Below, piece by piece: positions 1 through 8,325 of a DNA stretch of 60,842 nucleotides. The first letter of the stretch is position 1. The number at the start of each line of letters is the position of its first letter. Below the pieces are notes generated by a model. The model did not search any database. It was not told the origin of the DNA and was given only the letters and a program-made list of their open reading frames with translations. Origin of the DNA: Allobosea sp. Tri-44 (GTDB taxonomy: Bacteria; Pseudomonadota; Alphaproteobacteria; Rhizobiales; Beijerinckiaceae); NCBI RefSeq assembly GCF_004123845.1, contig NZ_NBDP01000037.1:1-60842 (forward strand). The letters are read 5' to 3'. The translations under genes and the position numbers were made by a program.

Positions 1-451
1 AGCGTGGCCCACAGAAGACAGCCAATCAACCGAGCTAGTCGGCGACAAGGCCTATCGTTCCCATGAAGCGCAGTAGAGCGGCCCCGCCAGCGGCGGCGCC
101 GTCTCGATGGCCGCTTTATAAGAGGAGCCAGCGAGCCATGTCAACACGGGAGATGACGAATTTTCGACGGGGCCTCACTTTTTTATCCGGCTTGCGATTT
201 CTGCTGGTTTTTCACCGTTTCGACGCCCTCGGCACTTGGCTCGTGTCACCTCGACAACGGCCTCGCCTGCAAACAGCCGCAATTATCTCCCACAGCCGCG
301 ACGTCTGCGCGGCGGTGTTCCGTCGGGACCGGCCCCGAGATTGATTCCGGCGCGTGACCAAGGCATGCTCTCTTCTCTATAGGGTCCATGCTCAATCACG
401 GCATCGAGCCCGGCGCCCGTCGGGCGCTTTCATGGATTCGCCAGACGCCCG
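1..451. other. Gap upstream of the M23 gene, no supported gene
   Basis: No convincing gene lies here. A 93-codon frame at 63-344 has no recognisable product and an Arg/Pro/Ala-rich composition typical of chance high-GC frames. In the frame starting at base 2, bases 32-76 read ELVGDKAYRSHEAQ and stop; GDKAY resembles the DDE-transposase motif around the second Asp, so this may be the tail of a decayed transposase, but the match is very short. A weak sigma-70-like pair (TGACCA at 355-360, CTATAG at 377-382, 16-bp spacer) could drive the downstream gene. Confidence 0.4.
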
Positions 452-2482
452 ATGAACGCCCCTCCGGATCTGAGAGCGCCGCATGAGCCGCTGACGCCGG
501 AAGCGACGGCGCTTCTCGTCGATCTCGGAATCGAGCCGCCGATCACGCCCGCCGGCTCTGCGCCTGCCGGCATGGATCGCCGCGGCGTCTCGCTGCGCTG
601 GCTCGCCGCCTGCCTGCTGGTCGGCTCATGCGGGGCGGCGCTGCTCGGCGGCGCCATTCTCGTCGCTGTGCGCGGCGACACCAGTTTCGCCGAGCGCCCG
701 GAACCGATCACCCTGCATCAGACCACCTCGGTCGGCGGCGGCGCCCGCAAGGGCGACAAGCTCGTCGCCGAGCAGCCGATCGCCTCCGCACGGCACACGC
801 TGCGCGCGCCGATGTCCCAGCGTATCGGCGACCGCGAAGTCATCCGGGTTCGCCCATTCGTCAGACTCTCGACCAATCTCTCGCTGACCAGCGGCGTCTA
901 CGCCACCAACATCCCGCCATTCAATCCGCTGCGGCTCTTTGCCGAGGGGGCGCCCGGCAGCGAGCGCTATGCCGAGCCGGTCACCGAGATGCCGGATGCC
1001 GACGTCTCGATCACCAAGCGCGATCTCGCCGATCTGCCGGTCACGCCGGGCAAGGCCAACCTGACCGACGCCGACGTGATCAACCAGATGGAGGAGGAGC
1101 GCGCCAATCTCGCCGCCGCCGACCGCCGGGCCGCCTTGCCAATTCCGCCGCAGCTGATGCTGAGCCGTACGCTCGCCCAGGGCAGCCAGGCTGCCGGCGC
1201 CGGCAGCCTGCTCTCCTATGCGCCTGCGACCGACACCTCGTTCTCTGGCATCGAGGTCCGTGTCGTTCCGGAGAACGTGACAAACGCGCCAAAGACCCCG
1301 ATCGCCGCTTCGCGCGAGCCGCTGGTCGAAGAGAAGCTGCTGATCACCCGCCGCGGCGAGAATTTCGAGACGGTGGTCCGCAATGCCGGCGCCAACCGTG
1401 ACCAGATCGTCTCGATGATGAAGGCGTTCGATGGCCGGGTGAAGGTTGCCGCCTTGCCGGAAGGCCAGGTCCTGCAGGCGCTGTTCGCGCCTGGCCCGCG
1501 CCCCGGCGATCCACGTCAGATCGCCCGCGTCGCCTTGCTCGAGAACGGTCGCCCCTCGGCGGTGATCGCGGTCAACGACAAGGGTCTCTTCGTCCCTGTG
1601 GCCTTGCCGAGAACCGAGGCGGTCGGCCCACAGCCGAAATCGCAGACCAATCCGGAGGAAGACGAAGAGGATGAAGAGGAAGGCGGCACTGGTGCTCGCC
1701 TCTATGAGAGCCTCTACGAGACCGGACTGCGCCACGACCTGCCGCGCCCGCTGATCGACGAGCTCGTGCGCATCTTCTCCTATGACCTCGATTTCCAGCA
1801 GCGCGTCCGCGGCGGCGACAATCTCGAGGTCATCTTCACCGACGAAGACGAGGGCGAACGCGCCGAGATCCTCTCGGCCACGCTCACCATCGGCGGCGAG
1901 ACCAGGCAGGTCTTCCGCTATCAGGCGCCCGAGGACGGGCTGATCGACTATTTCGACCCTGAAGGCCGGTCGCTGAAGAAGTTCCTGCTACGCAAGCCGA
2001 TCACGGACGCAGAAATGCGCTCGGGCTTCGGCATGCGTTACCACCCGATCATGCGCTATTCGAAGATGCACACCGGCGTCGACTGGGCCAACAAGATCGG
2101 CACGCCGATCCTCGCCGCCGGCAATGGCACCATCATCAAGGCGGAGTGGGATTCCGGCTATGGCCGCCGCATCGAGATCCAGCACGCCAACGGCTACGTC
2201 ACGGCCTATTCGCATCAATCGGCCTTCGCCAAGGGCATCGCGCCCGGCGTCAAGGTCCGCCAGGGCCAGGTAATCGGCTTCCTCGGCAATACCGGCCTCT
2301 CGACCGGCCCGCATTTGCACTACGAGGTCATGGTCAACGGCAATTTCGTCAACCCGATGAAGATCAAGGTGCCGCGCGGCCGCGAGCTCGACGGCAAGGC
2401 CCTCGCCGAATTCAAGCGCCAGCGCGACGAAGTCCAGGGCCTGATCGAGAAGGCCGGAGGCCAAACCGCGCAATTGCGCTGA
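452..2482 (+). CDS. M23 family metallopeptidase, membrane-anchored
   Basis: This 676-residue protein is probably a LytM-type peptidoglycan endopeptidase, or a regulator of one, acting in the periplasm. One hydrophobic segment (about residues 50-73) follows a cytoplasmic N-terminus and would anchor it. The middle is long and poorly conserved and holds a strongly acidic stretch near 398-412 (repeated Glu/Asp, then GG). The C-terminal M23 domain (about 528-645) keeps the zinc motif HTGVD (H540, D544) and HLH (H621, H623), so it should be catalytically competent. The ATG at 452 has no strong ribosome binding site. A seven-codon mini-frame (432-455) ends across this start. The AEC transporter follows after 24 bp. 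The exact bond cleaved cannot be read from the sequence. Confidence 0.88.
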   Translation: MNAPPDLRAPHEPLTPEATALLVDLGIEPPITPAGSAPAGMDRRGVSLRWLAACLLVGSCGAALLGGAILVAVRGDTSFAERPEPITLHQTTSVGGGARKGDKLVAEQPIASARHTLRAPMSQRIGDREVIRVRPFVRLSTNLSLTSGVYATNIPPFNPLRLFAEGAPGSERYAEPVTEMPDADVSITKRDLADLPVTPGKANLTDADVINQMEEERANLAAADRRAALPIPPQLMLSRTLAQGSQAAGAGSLLSYAPATDTSFSGIEVRVVPENVTNAPKTPIAASREPLVEEKLLITRRGENFETVVRNAGANRDQIVSMMKAFDGRVKVAALPEGQVLQALFAPGPRPGDPRQIARVALLENGRPSAVIAVNDKGLFVPVALPRTEAVGPQPKSQTNPEEDEEDEEEGGTGARLYESLYETGLRHDLPRPLIDELVRIFSYDLDFQQRVRGGDNLEVIFTDEDEGERAEILSATLTIGGETRQVFRYQAPEDGLIDYFDPEGRSLKKFLLRKPITDAEMRSGFGMRYHPIMRYSKMHTGVDWANKIGTPILAAGNGTIIKAEWDSGYGRRIEIQHANGYVTAYSHQSAFAKGIAPGVKVRQGQVIGFLGNTGLSTGPHLHYEVMVNGNFVNPMKIKVPRGRELDGKALAEFKRQRDEVQGLIEKAGGQTAQLR

Positions 2483-2506
2483 TATTCCACCTCCGTCACA
2501 GGCCAG

Positions 2507-3424
2507 ATGCTCTCCTCGCTGCTCATCGTTCTGCCCGTCTTCGGCCTGATCGCGATCGGCTATGCTGCGCGCTGGGTGAAACTGCTGCGCGAAACCACCG
2601 GCGAGGGCCTCTCCGATTTCGTCTTCGTCCTCGCCGTCCCCTGCCTGCTGTTCAAGACGCTGGCGACGGCCGCGATCCCGCCGGACCAGCCCTGGGGCTA
2701 CTGGGTCTCCTATTTCACCGGCCTCGCCATCGTCTGGATCATCGCCCAGCTCGTGGCGCGACAGCTATTCGCCCGCAAAGGTCCCGAGCTTGTCGTCTCG
2801 GGCTTTGCCGCGGCGCAGTCGAACACGGTCTTCGTCGGCGTACCGATGATCCTGAAGGCCTATGGCGAAGCCGGCGCCGTCCCGCTCGGTCTGCTGCTCG
2901 CGGTGCATCTGCCGGTGACGATGACGGCTGCGACCCTGCTCGCCGAAGGCCGGGGCACGTCGCCGCTCCTGTTGCTCAAACGGCTGTTTACCCACCCGAT
3001 CGTCGTCGGCATCCTGCTCGGCAGTGCAGCGCGCCCGTTCGTCGCCCTGGTTCCAGCGCCACTCTGGTCGATCGTCGACCTGATCGCGGGTGCGGCCGTT
3101 CCCTGCGCGCTGATCAGCCTCGGCATTGCGCTGAGGCGTTACGGCCTGGCCTCCGGCATCGGCCTGCCGGCAGTGCTGAGCTTCCTCAAGCTCGTGCTGC
3201 ACCCGCTCATCGTCTTCCTGCTGGCGACGAAGGTGTTTTCCATGCCCACGGCCTGGGCGGGCGTCGCCGTGCTCTTCGCCGCCTGCCCTTGCGGGATCAA
3301 CGCCTATCTCTTCGCCGAGCGCTACAAGCAGGGCGTCGCCGATGCGTCCAGCGCAATCGCGCTCTCGACCGCGCTCTCGCTCTTCACCACGATCGGCTGG
3401 CTGACCTTTCTGGGCGTCGGCTGA
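2507..3424 (+). CDS. AEC (auxin efflux carrier) family transporter
   Basis: This 305-residue, highly hydrophobic protein has about ten membrane segments spread over its whole length, as expected for the AEC/BART-fold family of inner-membrane carriers, whose bacterial members mostly move organic acids such as malate or malonate. The segment around residues 250-275, with 'CPCGINAYLFAERY', is typical of the family C-terminal half. The substrate cannot be predicted. It lies 24 bp after the M23 gene on the same strand and may be cotranscribed, although no functional link is evident. It is convergent with gluQRS, 30 bp away. Confidence 0.85.
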   Translation: MLSSLLIVLPVFGLIAIGYAARWVKLLRETTGEGLSDFVFVLAVPCLLFKTLATAAIPPDQPWGYWVSYFTGLAIVWIIAQLVARQLFARKGPELVVSGFAAAQSNTVFVGVPMILKAYGEAGAVPLGLLLAVHLPVTMTAATLLAEGRGTSPLLLLKRLFTHPIVVGILLGSAARPFVALVPAPLWSIVDLIAGAAVPCALISLGIALRRYGLASGIGLPAVLSFLKLVLHPLIVFLLATKVFSMPTAWAGVAVLFAACPCGINAYLFAERYKQGVADASSAIALSTALSLFTTIGWLTFLGVG

Positions 3425-3450
3425 CCGAGCTGTCCTTGCCCGATCGGCAG

Positions 3451-3466
3451 CGATTCACGTGAAACC
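3451..3466. promoter_or_regulatory. parS-like ParB-binding palindrome, site 1
   Basis: The 16-mer CGATTCACGTGAAACC matches the widely conserved parS consensus TGTTTCACGTGAAACA at 13 of 16 positions, including the whole CACGTGAAAC core. It sits between two convergent genes and overlaps the gluQRS stop codon. It is the weakest of three such sites in the window. Confidence 0.35.
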
Positions 3467-4339
3467 GAGCTGCCTTCGAATCGCCTCCGGCGTCACCCCT
3501 TCCGCCCGCAGATCGGTGAGACTCCGCGATAGCCGGCTCTTGGCCAGCTTCTGCCCGGTCTCGTCGATCAACAGCCGGTGGAAATGATAGCGCGGCGTCG
3601 GCAGACCGAGCAGGCGCTGCAGCAGGACATGAACGTCGGTCGCGGCTTCGAGATCCTCACCTCGCACGACATGGCTGACGCCCTGGAGCGCGTCGTCGAC
3701 GACCACCGAGAGATGATAGCTCGTCGGCACATCCTTGCGCGCCAGCACGACATCGCCCCAGCGCGCCGGATCGACCGTGACCTCGCGCTCCTCTCCATTG
3801 TCGTCGAAGAGACGATAGAAGAGTCCCTCGCCGGCCGTTCTCGCCAAGGCCCGGTCCATGGCGAGCCGCAACACATGCGGTTCGCCTGCCTCGAGGCGCC
3901 GCTGCACATCCGCCTCGCTCAGCAAGCGGCACGTCCCCGGATAGAGCGCCGCGCCGTCGGGATCGCGCGGCCAGGGCGTTCCGGCCTCGGCCTCGCGCCG
4001 CTTGACCGCGTCCTTCACCTCCTGACGCGAGCAGAAGCAAGGATAGCCCAGTCCCATCGCATCGAGCCGATCCAGCGCCCGGCGATAATCGTCGAAATGC
4101 TCGGATTGCCGCCGGGCATCGGCCGAGAACGATATTCCGAGCCAAGCGAGGTCATCATGGATGCTCTGCTCGAACTCAGGCCGGCAGCGGATGCGGTCGA
4201 TATCCTCGATCCTAAGCAGGAGTTCGCCGCCAAAGCGCGCCGCCAGCCGCTCATTGACCAGAGCCGAATAGGCATGGCCGAGATGGAGCCGCCCGTTCGG
4301 GCTCGGCGCAAACCGGAAGACAGGGGAAGACGATACCAT
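3455..4339 (-). CDS. gluQ: tRNA glutamyl-Q(34) synthetase GluQRS
   Basis: The enzyme activates glutamate and attaches it to queuosine at position 34 of tRNA-Asp; it is a paralogue of the GluRS catalytic domain without an anticodon-binding domain. The product is 294 residues, normal for the family. It shows the class I HIGH-type motif HLGH in 'APSPNGRLHLGH', zinc-ligand candidates CFC (about residues 100-102) with a later YPGTC, and a KMSKS-like KLAKS near the C-terminus. The frame stays open 44 codons further upstream, but I chose the ATG at 4339: it has an AGGAGAGG ribosome binding site just before it, the family homology begins there, and the upstream extension runs into an intergenic palindrome at 4414-4482. 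Confidence 0.92.
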   Translation of the reverse strand: MVSSSPVFRFAPSPNGRLHLGHAYSALVNERLAARFGGELLLRIEDIDRIRCRPEFEQSIHDDLAWLGISFSADARRQSEHFDDYRRALDRLDAMGLGYPCFCSRQEVKDAVKRREAEAGTPWPRDPDGAALYPGTCRLLSEADVQRRLEAGEPHVLRLAMDRALARTAGEGLFYRLFDDNGEEREVTVDPARWGDVVLARKDVPTSYHLSVVVDDALQGVSHVVRGEDLEAATDVHVLLQRLLGLPTPRYHFHRLLIDETGQKLAKSRLSRSLTDLRAEGVTPEAIRRQLGFT

Positions 4340-4413
4340 CCTCTCCTGTCTATGGTTCGCCGCGAGCCTCGCCAAGCCCGGCCTCCTGACAGAACCCGGA
4401 ACCGCGATCGGCG

Positions 4414-4482
4414 ATAGAGCAATTCCAGCAAAAGCGCGTAGCGGTTTTGCGTCAGGAATTGCGTGAAACAAGGAGATAGAGC
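4414..4482. repeat. Intergenic palindromic repeat, class B
   Basis: A stem-loop element with arms GCAATTCC (4419-4426) and GGAATTGC (4455-4462) and a partly paired AGCAAAA/TTTTGCG inside, followed by GATAGAGCG, which repeats the ATAGAGC at its left edge. From memory, near-identical units are scattered in Rhizobiales intergenic regions. It lies between the divergent gluQRS and the AlkA-like gene. Confidence 0.6.
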
Positions 4483-4527
4483 GTTGGAGGCGAACCTGTG
4501 TTCGCCGGAAATGCTCACCGGATCAAC

Positions 4528-5169
4528 ATGACGACAATCTCCAGCACAGCCGATCTCGAAGAGGGCATGGCAGTGCTCATCGCTCTCGACCCCATTTGGG
4601 AACAGATCATCGCGCGCACCGGCATCCCGCCGCTGCGCCGGCGCGAGAGCGGCTTCTTGAGTCTCGCTTCGATCATCGTCTCGCAGCAGCTTTCGGTGGC
4701 AAGCGCGCGCGCCGTCTGGGCTCGGGTCGAAAGCGTGCTCAGCCCACTGACGCCGGAACGCGTCCTTGCTGCCAGTGATGAGGAGATGCGGCTTTCAGGC
4801 TTGTCTCGGCCGAAGCAGAAGACGCTGCGCGCTGTCGCCGCGGCGATCGTCGAGGATCAGCTTAATCTCGCCGCGCTCGAGGCGGCGACACCGGAATTCG
4901 TCCATGAGCACATGACCGCGGTCTCGGGAATTGGCCCGTGGACGGCGGATGTCTACCTGCTGTTCTGCCTCGGCCATCGCGACGGCTTCGCCGCCGGCGA
5001 CCTTGCGGTTCAGGAAGCGGCGAAGGTCGCCTTCAATCTGCCGGTGCGGCCGAAACCTGCCGAACTGGCCGCACTGGCGGAGGCTTGGCGGCCCTGGCGC
5101 GGCGTCGCCGCACGCTTGCTCTGGGCCTATTATGCCGCGCTGAAATCGCGCGAAGGCATCAACGCGTAG
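4528..5169 (+). CDS. DNA-3-methyladenine glycosylase, AlkA-like (HhH-GPD)
   Basis: A 213-residue base-excision repair glycosylase that removes alkylated purines. The helix-hairpin-helix motif appears in 'VSGIGPWTADVYLLFCLG' (about 131-148), and the conserved catalytic aspartate of the GPD segment is D158 in GDLAVQ. It lacks the extra N-terminal domain of E. coli AlkA, as many short bacterial AlkA-like proteins do. I chose the ATG at 4528 ('MTTISS'); the frame is open from 4498, so ten more residues are possible, and neither start has a strong ribosome binding site. Divergent from gluQRS across a palindromic repeat; the end is followed by another palindromic element. Confidence 0.85.
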   Translation: MTTISSTADLEEGMAVLIALDPIWEQIIARTGIPPLRRRESGFLSLASIIVSQQLSVASARAVWARVESVLSPLTPERVLAASDEEMRLSGLSRPKQKTLRAVAAAIVEDQLNLAALEAATPEFVHEHMTAVSGIGPWTADVYLLFCLGHRDGFAAGDLAVQEAAKVAFNLPVRPKPAELAALAEAWRPWRGVAARLLWAYYAALKSREGINA

Positions 5170-5272
5170 AGCATTTTCGAGCGAAGTGGATACCGGTTCG
5201 CGTGAAGAAAATGCGATAGAATAAAGATCTGGAGCACTTCCGCGATTCGGAGAAAAGCGGAAGTGCTCCAGG
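5168..5272. repeat. Composite palindromic repeat, class A, with perfect hairpin
   Basis: Two adjacent palindromes. The first has arms GCATTTTC (5171-5178) and GAAAATGC (5207-5214) around a GTGGATACCGGTT core. The second is a perfect 13-bp inverted repeat, GGAGCACTTCCGC (5231-5243) and GCGGAAGTGCTCC (5257-5269). It fills the gap between two convergent genes and could also act as a bidirectional terminator. Its core is related to the element at 17220-17267. Confidence 0.7.
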
Positions 5273-5273
5273 A

Positions 5274-6071
5274 TCAGCCCTTGATCACCTTGAGAGCCGC
5301 CTGGCTCGCTGCGCGCAACAGGCCGGTATCGCTCATCACCGTGACAAGCCGGGCGCCGAGCGCGACGCCTTCCTTGGCGCGCTCAGCGGTCCCTGCATAG
5401 AAGGCGACCGGCTTCTTCACCGCATTGGCCCGCGCCACGATATGGCGCATCGCATCGTCGACCTCCTTGGCCGAGGCATTGATGGAGGCGCCGCCCGACA
5501 GCGCGATCGAGAGATCGGAAGGGCCGACGAAGAGCGCATCGATCCCGTCGATGGCGAGCATGTCGTCGACGATCGCCATCGCCTCGCGGGTCTCGATCAT
5601 CGCGAAGGTCAGCGAGAAGTCGTTGGCCTGCGTGAGATAGCTGTTCTGGTCGAGCCCGGAGGCGCCGAGGCCGCCATAGCTGCCCCAGCTGCGCTCGCCG
5701 AGCGGCGGGTACTTGGCATAGGCCGCAAGGCGGCGCGCATCCTCGATCGTATTGATCATCGGCGCGATCACGCCGGAGGCGCCGGAATCGAACAGCTTCG
5801 AGACGTTCTGGAACTCGCCGACCGAAATGCGCGCAATCGCCGGCTTGCCGGCAGCGTTGATCAACGGGATCGCCCGGATGACCTCTGCCAGCGTGATCGG
5901 GCCATGCTGCATGTCGAGCGTGACCGCGTCGAAGCCTTCTTGCGCCAGGATCGCGGCGACGCTCGGATCCGGCAGCCCGCACCAGGCGGAAAGCAGCGTC
6001 TCGCCCTTGGCGAGGCGATCAGCGAGCGAGGACAGCACGGTCGGCTTGGCGGCGGTCATGAGCGCATTCAT
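5274..6071 (-). CDS. HpcH/HpaI family aldolase
   Basis: A 265-residue class II, metal-dependent aldolase of the HpcH/HpaI family, which cleaves 4-hydroxy-2-oxo acids such as 4-hydroxy-2-oxoheptanedioate or 2-keto-3-deoxy sugar acids. Family motifs are clear: 'TLDMQHGPI' with the catalytic-region His, 'GVIAPMINT', the metal-ligand Glu in 'MIETREAM' and the metal-ligand Asp in 'VGPSDLS'. No pathway partner sits nearby, so the physiological substrate is unknown. The start MNALM has a second in-frame Met four codons later. It is convergent with the glycosylase gene; the ATPase zeta gene upstream reads the same way 132 bp off. Confidence 0.87.
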   Translation of the reverse strand: MNALMTAAKPTVLSSLADRLAKGETLLSAWCGLPDPSVAAILAQEGFDAVTLDMQHGPITLAEVIRAIPLINAAGKPAIARISVGEFQNVSKLFDSGASGVIAPMINTIEDARRLAAYAKYPPLGERSWGSYGGLGASGLDQNSYLTQANDFSLTFAMIETREAMAIVDDMLAIDGIDALFVGPSDLSIALSGGASINASAKEVDDAMRHIVARANAVKKPVAFYAGTAERAKEGVALGARLVTVMSDTGLLRAASQAALKVIKG

Positions 6072-6203
6072 CCGGTTGCCCGCTCTTCACCACTGGCGGG
6101 TCCAGCGACCCTGAACCGAACCGGCGGTGAAAGGCAAACGCTGCGGCATGCGCCATGCTCAAGGGCGCAATGCGGCCAAGGCCGCATTGCGCCCGAGCGT
6201 TAC

Positions 6204-6527
6204 TCAGCGGCCGGCCTGGATCTCGTCGGCGGCCTTGATCAGCAGCTCGGTCATGGTCCGGCGGATCTCGTCGTCGGCGACGGTGACGCCGCCCGCAGCG
6301 AAATCGGCCTTGACCTTGCGCAGCACGTCGTCGTCGCCCGCTTCCTCGAAATCGGCGAGCACGACGGACTTGGCATAGGCATCGGCATCGGCGCTGCTCT
6401 TGCCGAGCTTTTCCGCAGCCCACAGGCCGAGCAGCTTGTTGCGCCGGGCCGTCGCCTTGAAGCGGAGCTCCTCGTCATGCGCGAACTTGTTCTCGTAAGC
6501 GTCCTTGCGCTGGTCGAAGGTGGTCAT
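6204..6527 (-). CDS. F1-ATPase inhibitor zeta subunit (DUF1476)
   Basis: A 107-residue protein of the DUF1476 family, shown in Paracoccus and related alphaproteobacteria to be the zeta inhibitor that blocks ATP hydrolysis by F1-ATPase. Recognisable features are the start 'MTTFDQRKDAYENKFAHDEE', the 'LRFKATARRNKLLGLWAA' helix and the acidic helical C-terminal half. It is cytoplasmic with no membrane segment. The frame extends 34 codons upstream, but the ATG at 6527 has a GAGGAT ribosome binding site and matches the family N-terminus. Divergent from the purine operon, a pairing I recall from other Hyphomicrobiales. Confidence 0.9.
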   Translation of the reverse strand: MTTFDQRKDAYENKFAHDEELRFKATARRNKLLGLWAAEKLGKSSADADAYAKSVVLADFEEAGDDDVLRKVKADFAAGGVTVADDEIRRTMTELLIKAADEIQAGR

Positions 6528-6681
6528 GTGGTTCTTATCCTCTTCGGAGCGGCAATCTTGCTGCGGCGCGATATCAGCCTCGCCATATAGCAATGTGATG
6601 GCAGTGCGGGCTAGAGGCCAGCTGTCCAAGCTGATCCGGCACGGTCAAATCCGACGTCGCGACCTCGCCTCAGGCGCTTTG

Positions 6682-6710
6682 TTGCGTTTGCAGCACGAAA
6701 GGCCCATATA
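6682..6710 (+). promoter_or_regulatory. Candidate sigma-70 promoter of the purine operon
   Basis: TTGCGT (6682-6687) and CATATA (6705-6710) are separated by 17 bp, close to the alphaproteobacterial housekeeping pattern. Transcription would begin near 6717, leaving about 184 nt before purC; a 51-codon open frame occupies most of that leader. Confidence 0.4.
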
Positions 6711-6748
6711 GCGCGAAGTGTGGCCGGTTCTCAGGGAGCAAGGCCCGC

Positions 6749-6904
6749 ATGAACCAGCCGGACCGGCGCGCCAGGATCGAACTCGACAGAGCAACGAGAT
6801 TGCGCGAGAGCGTGCTGAAAAGGGCCATGATCCCGCCGCGGGCAACCGCGACCAGAGAGAGGCCGACCCTTTGGATTTCCTCAAGCCACGGTATATCCCG
6901 ATGA
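6749..6904 (+). CDS. Possible 51-aa leader ORF overlapping the purC start
   Basis: An ATG-initiated frame of 51 codons with a plausible AGGGAGCAAGG ribosome binding region, about 30 nt after the predicted transcription start. Its TGA stop overlaps the purC ATG in an ATGA arrangement, the usual layout for translational coupling. The product would be basic and unlike anything I recognise. It uses AGA, AGG and ATA codons that are scarce in the neighbours, which argues against a normal conserved gene. It could be a regulatory leader peptide or a chance frame. Confidence 0.3.
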   Translation: MNQPDRRARIELDRATRLRESVLKRAMIPPRATATRERPTLWISSSHGISR

Positions 6905-7665
6905 ACCGCCGCCGTCGCATTTACGAAGGCAAGGCGAAGGTCCTCTATGAGGGACCGGAGCCCGGAACGCTGATCCAGCATTTCAAGGACGACGCGACCG
7001 CCTTCAATGCCAAGAAGCATGAAGTGATCGACGGCAAGGGCGTGCTGAACAACCGCATCTCCGAGCACATCTTCAGCAACCTCAACGACATCGGCGTTCC
7101 CACGCATTTCATCCGCCGGCTCAACATGCGCGAGCAGCTGATTCGCGAGGTCGAGATCATTCCGCTCGAGGTCGTGGTCCGCAATGTCGCGGCCGGCTCG
7201 CTTTCGACCAAGCTCGGCATCGAGGAAGGCACCCAGCTGCCGCGCTCGATCATCGAGTTCTACTACAAGAACGACGCGCTGGGCGATCCGATGGTCTCGG
7301 AAGAGCACATCACCGCCTTCGGCTGGGCGACGCCGCAGGAGATCGACGACATCATGGCGCTCGCCATTCGTGTCAATGATTTCCTGTCCGGCCTCTTCCT
7401 CGGCGCCGGCATCCGGCTCGTCGACTTCAAGATCGAGTGCGGCCGGCTGTGGGAAGGCGAGATGATGCGCATCGTCGTCGCCGACGAGATCAGCCCCGAT
7501 TCCTGCCGGCTCTGGGACATCCGGTCGAAGGACAAGATGGACAAGGATCGCTTCCGCCGCGACCTGGGCGGACTGATCGAGGCCTATACCGAAGTGGCGC
7601 GCCGCCTCGGTATCCTCGGCGAGAACGAAAAGCCGGGCCCGGCAGGCCCCCGGCTGGTGCAATAA
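6901..7665 (+). CDS. purC: Phosphoribosylaminoimidazole-succinocarboxamide synthase
   Basis: SAICAR synthase of de novo purine synthesis: it joins aspartate to CAIR using ATP. The product is 254 residues, the normal bacterial length. Characteristic segments are 'IYEGKAKVLYEG' at the N-terminus, 'HFKDDATAFN', the substrate-site region 'VVRNVAAGS', and 'LVDFKIECGR' followed by 'SPDSCRLWD'. The frame is open for 61 further codons upstream, but family homology begins at 'MNRRRRIYEGKAK'. No strong Shine-Dalgarno precedes this ATG, while the stop of a short upstream frame overlaps it. It is the first main gene of a set with purS and purQ; purL is not in the window. Confidence 0.95.
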   Translation: MNRRRRIYEGKAKVLYEGPEPGTLIQHFKDDATAFNAKKHEVIDGKGVLNNRISEHIFSNLNDIGVPTHFIRRLNMREQLIREVEIIPLEVVVRNVAAGSLSTKLGIEEGTQLPRSIIEFYYKNDALGDPMVSEEHITAFGWATPQEIDDIMALAIRVNDFLSGLFLGAGIRLVDFKIECGRLWEGEMMRIVVADEISPDSCRLWDIRSKDKMDKDRFRRDLGGLIEAYTEVARRLGILGENEKPGPAGPRLVQ

Positions 7666-7682
7666 TTGCCGCGCCTGGTGCA

Positions 7683-8261
7683 GTGACCGCCGCGGCTACA
7701 CAATCTCTGATTGTCGGACGGGGGCGCTTGCGCTCCCGTTTGCGTTTGGGCGCGCTCGCGCTGGGCGTTCTGCTGATCGCCGGCTGCGCCGACCATTTCG
7801 GCCCGGGCCTGGTCCAGCTTGCCGCCGGCCGCGGCTGGGAGCCGTTACCGATCCAGAACTGGGTGGTCAACGACGGCATCAATCCGAAGGCGATGGTTTT
7901 TTGCACGCCGCAGGACTGCGAGCGGCCGGGCGTCGCCGCGCTGCTGAGCTTCGAAGGCCGCGAAGCCGCCGACATGGCGAAAACCCTCGCCCTCGATCCG
8001 GCCCGGCTGGCACGCGAATTCTCGAAGCGCCCAAAGGCAAAGCAGGCCGCCAAGCCGGCAAGCACCACTACGGTCTCCCGCTTCAAGCAGGACGGCACCA
8101 ATGGCATCCTCGTCGAGATCCGCGCCAAGGAAGGCGGCCGCCTCGCCTCGACCGCCATCCTCTACGCCCGCAAGGACAATACGCTCGCGATGGCGATCGC
8201 GGTGACCGATGACTCGCAAGCCGCCCAGGATTTCGCCCGCGCCACCTGGGCGAGCCGCTGA
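7683..8261 (+). CDS. Putative lipoprotein in the purine operon
   Basis: I do not recognise this 192-residue protein. Its N-terminus has a basic stretch, a hydrophobic run and a lipobox LIAGC, so it is probably exported and lipidated. The mature part contains two cysteines in 'FCTPQDCERPG' and a Lys/Ala-rich linker near 'KRPKAKQAAKPAS'. I placed the start at the GTG at 7683, 17 bp after purC; a TTG at 7728 would give a tighter signal peptide. There is no ATG in this frame between the purC stop and the lipobox. It lies between purC and purS on the same strand, so it is probably cotranscribed, but no purine function is implied. Confidence 0.65.
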   Translation: MTAAATQSLIVGRGRLRSRLRLGALALGVLLIAGCADHFGPGLVQLAAGRGWEPLPIQNWVVNDGINPKAMVFCTPQDCERPGVAALLSFEGREAADMAKTLALDPARLAREFSKRPKAKQAAKPASTTTVSRFKQDGTNGILVEIRAKEGGRLASTAILYARKDNTLAMAIAVTDDSQAAQDFARATWASR

Positions 8262-8325
8262 AATGGTTGAGCCTGCACCGATTCGCCGCTAAGCGAACCG
8301 CAAGCGCCCTGTTCCGGAGATCACG

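Noticed and set aside
63..344. 93-codon frame in the left gap
   Set aside because: No family, no ribosome binding site, biased composition; kept only as part of the gap description.
432..455. Seven-codon frame overlapping the M23 start
   Set aside because: No ribosome binding site and too short to judge.
4340..4471. N-terminal extension of GluQRS
   Set aside because: Runs into an intergenic palindrome and is not part of the family; the ATG at 4339 has AGGAGAGG.
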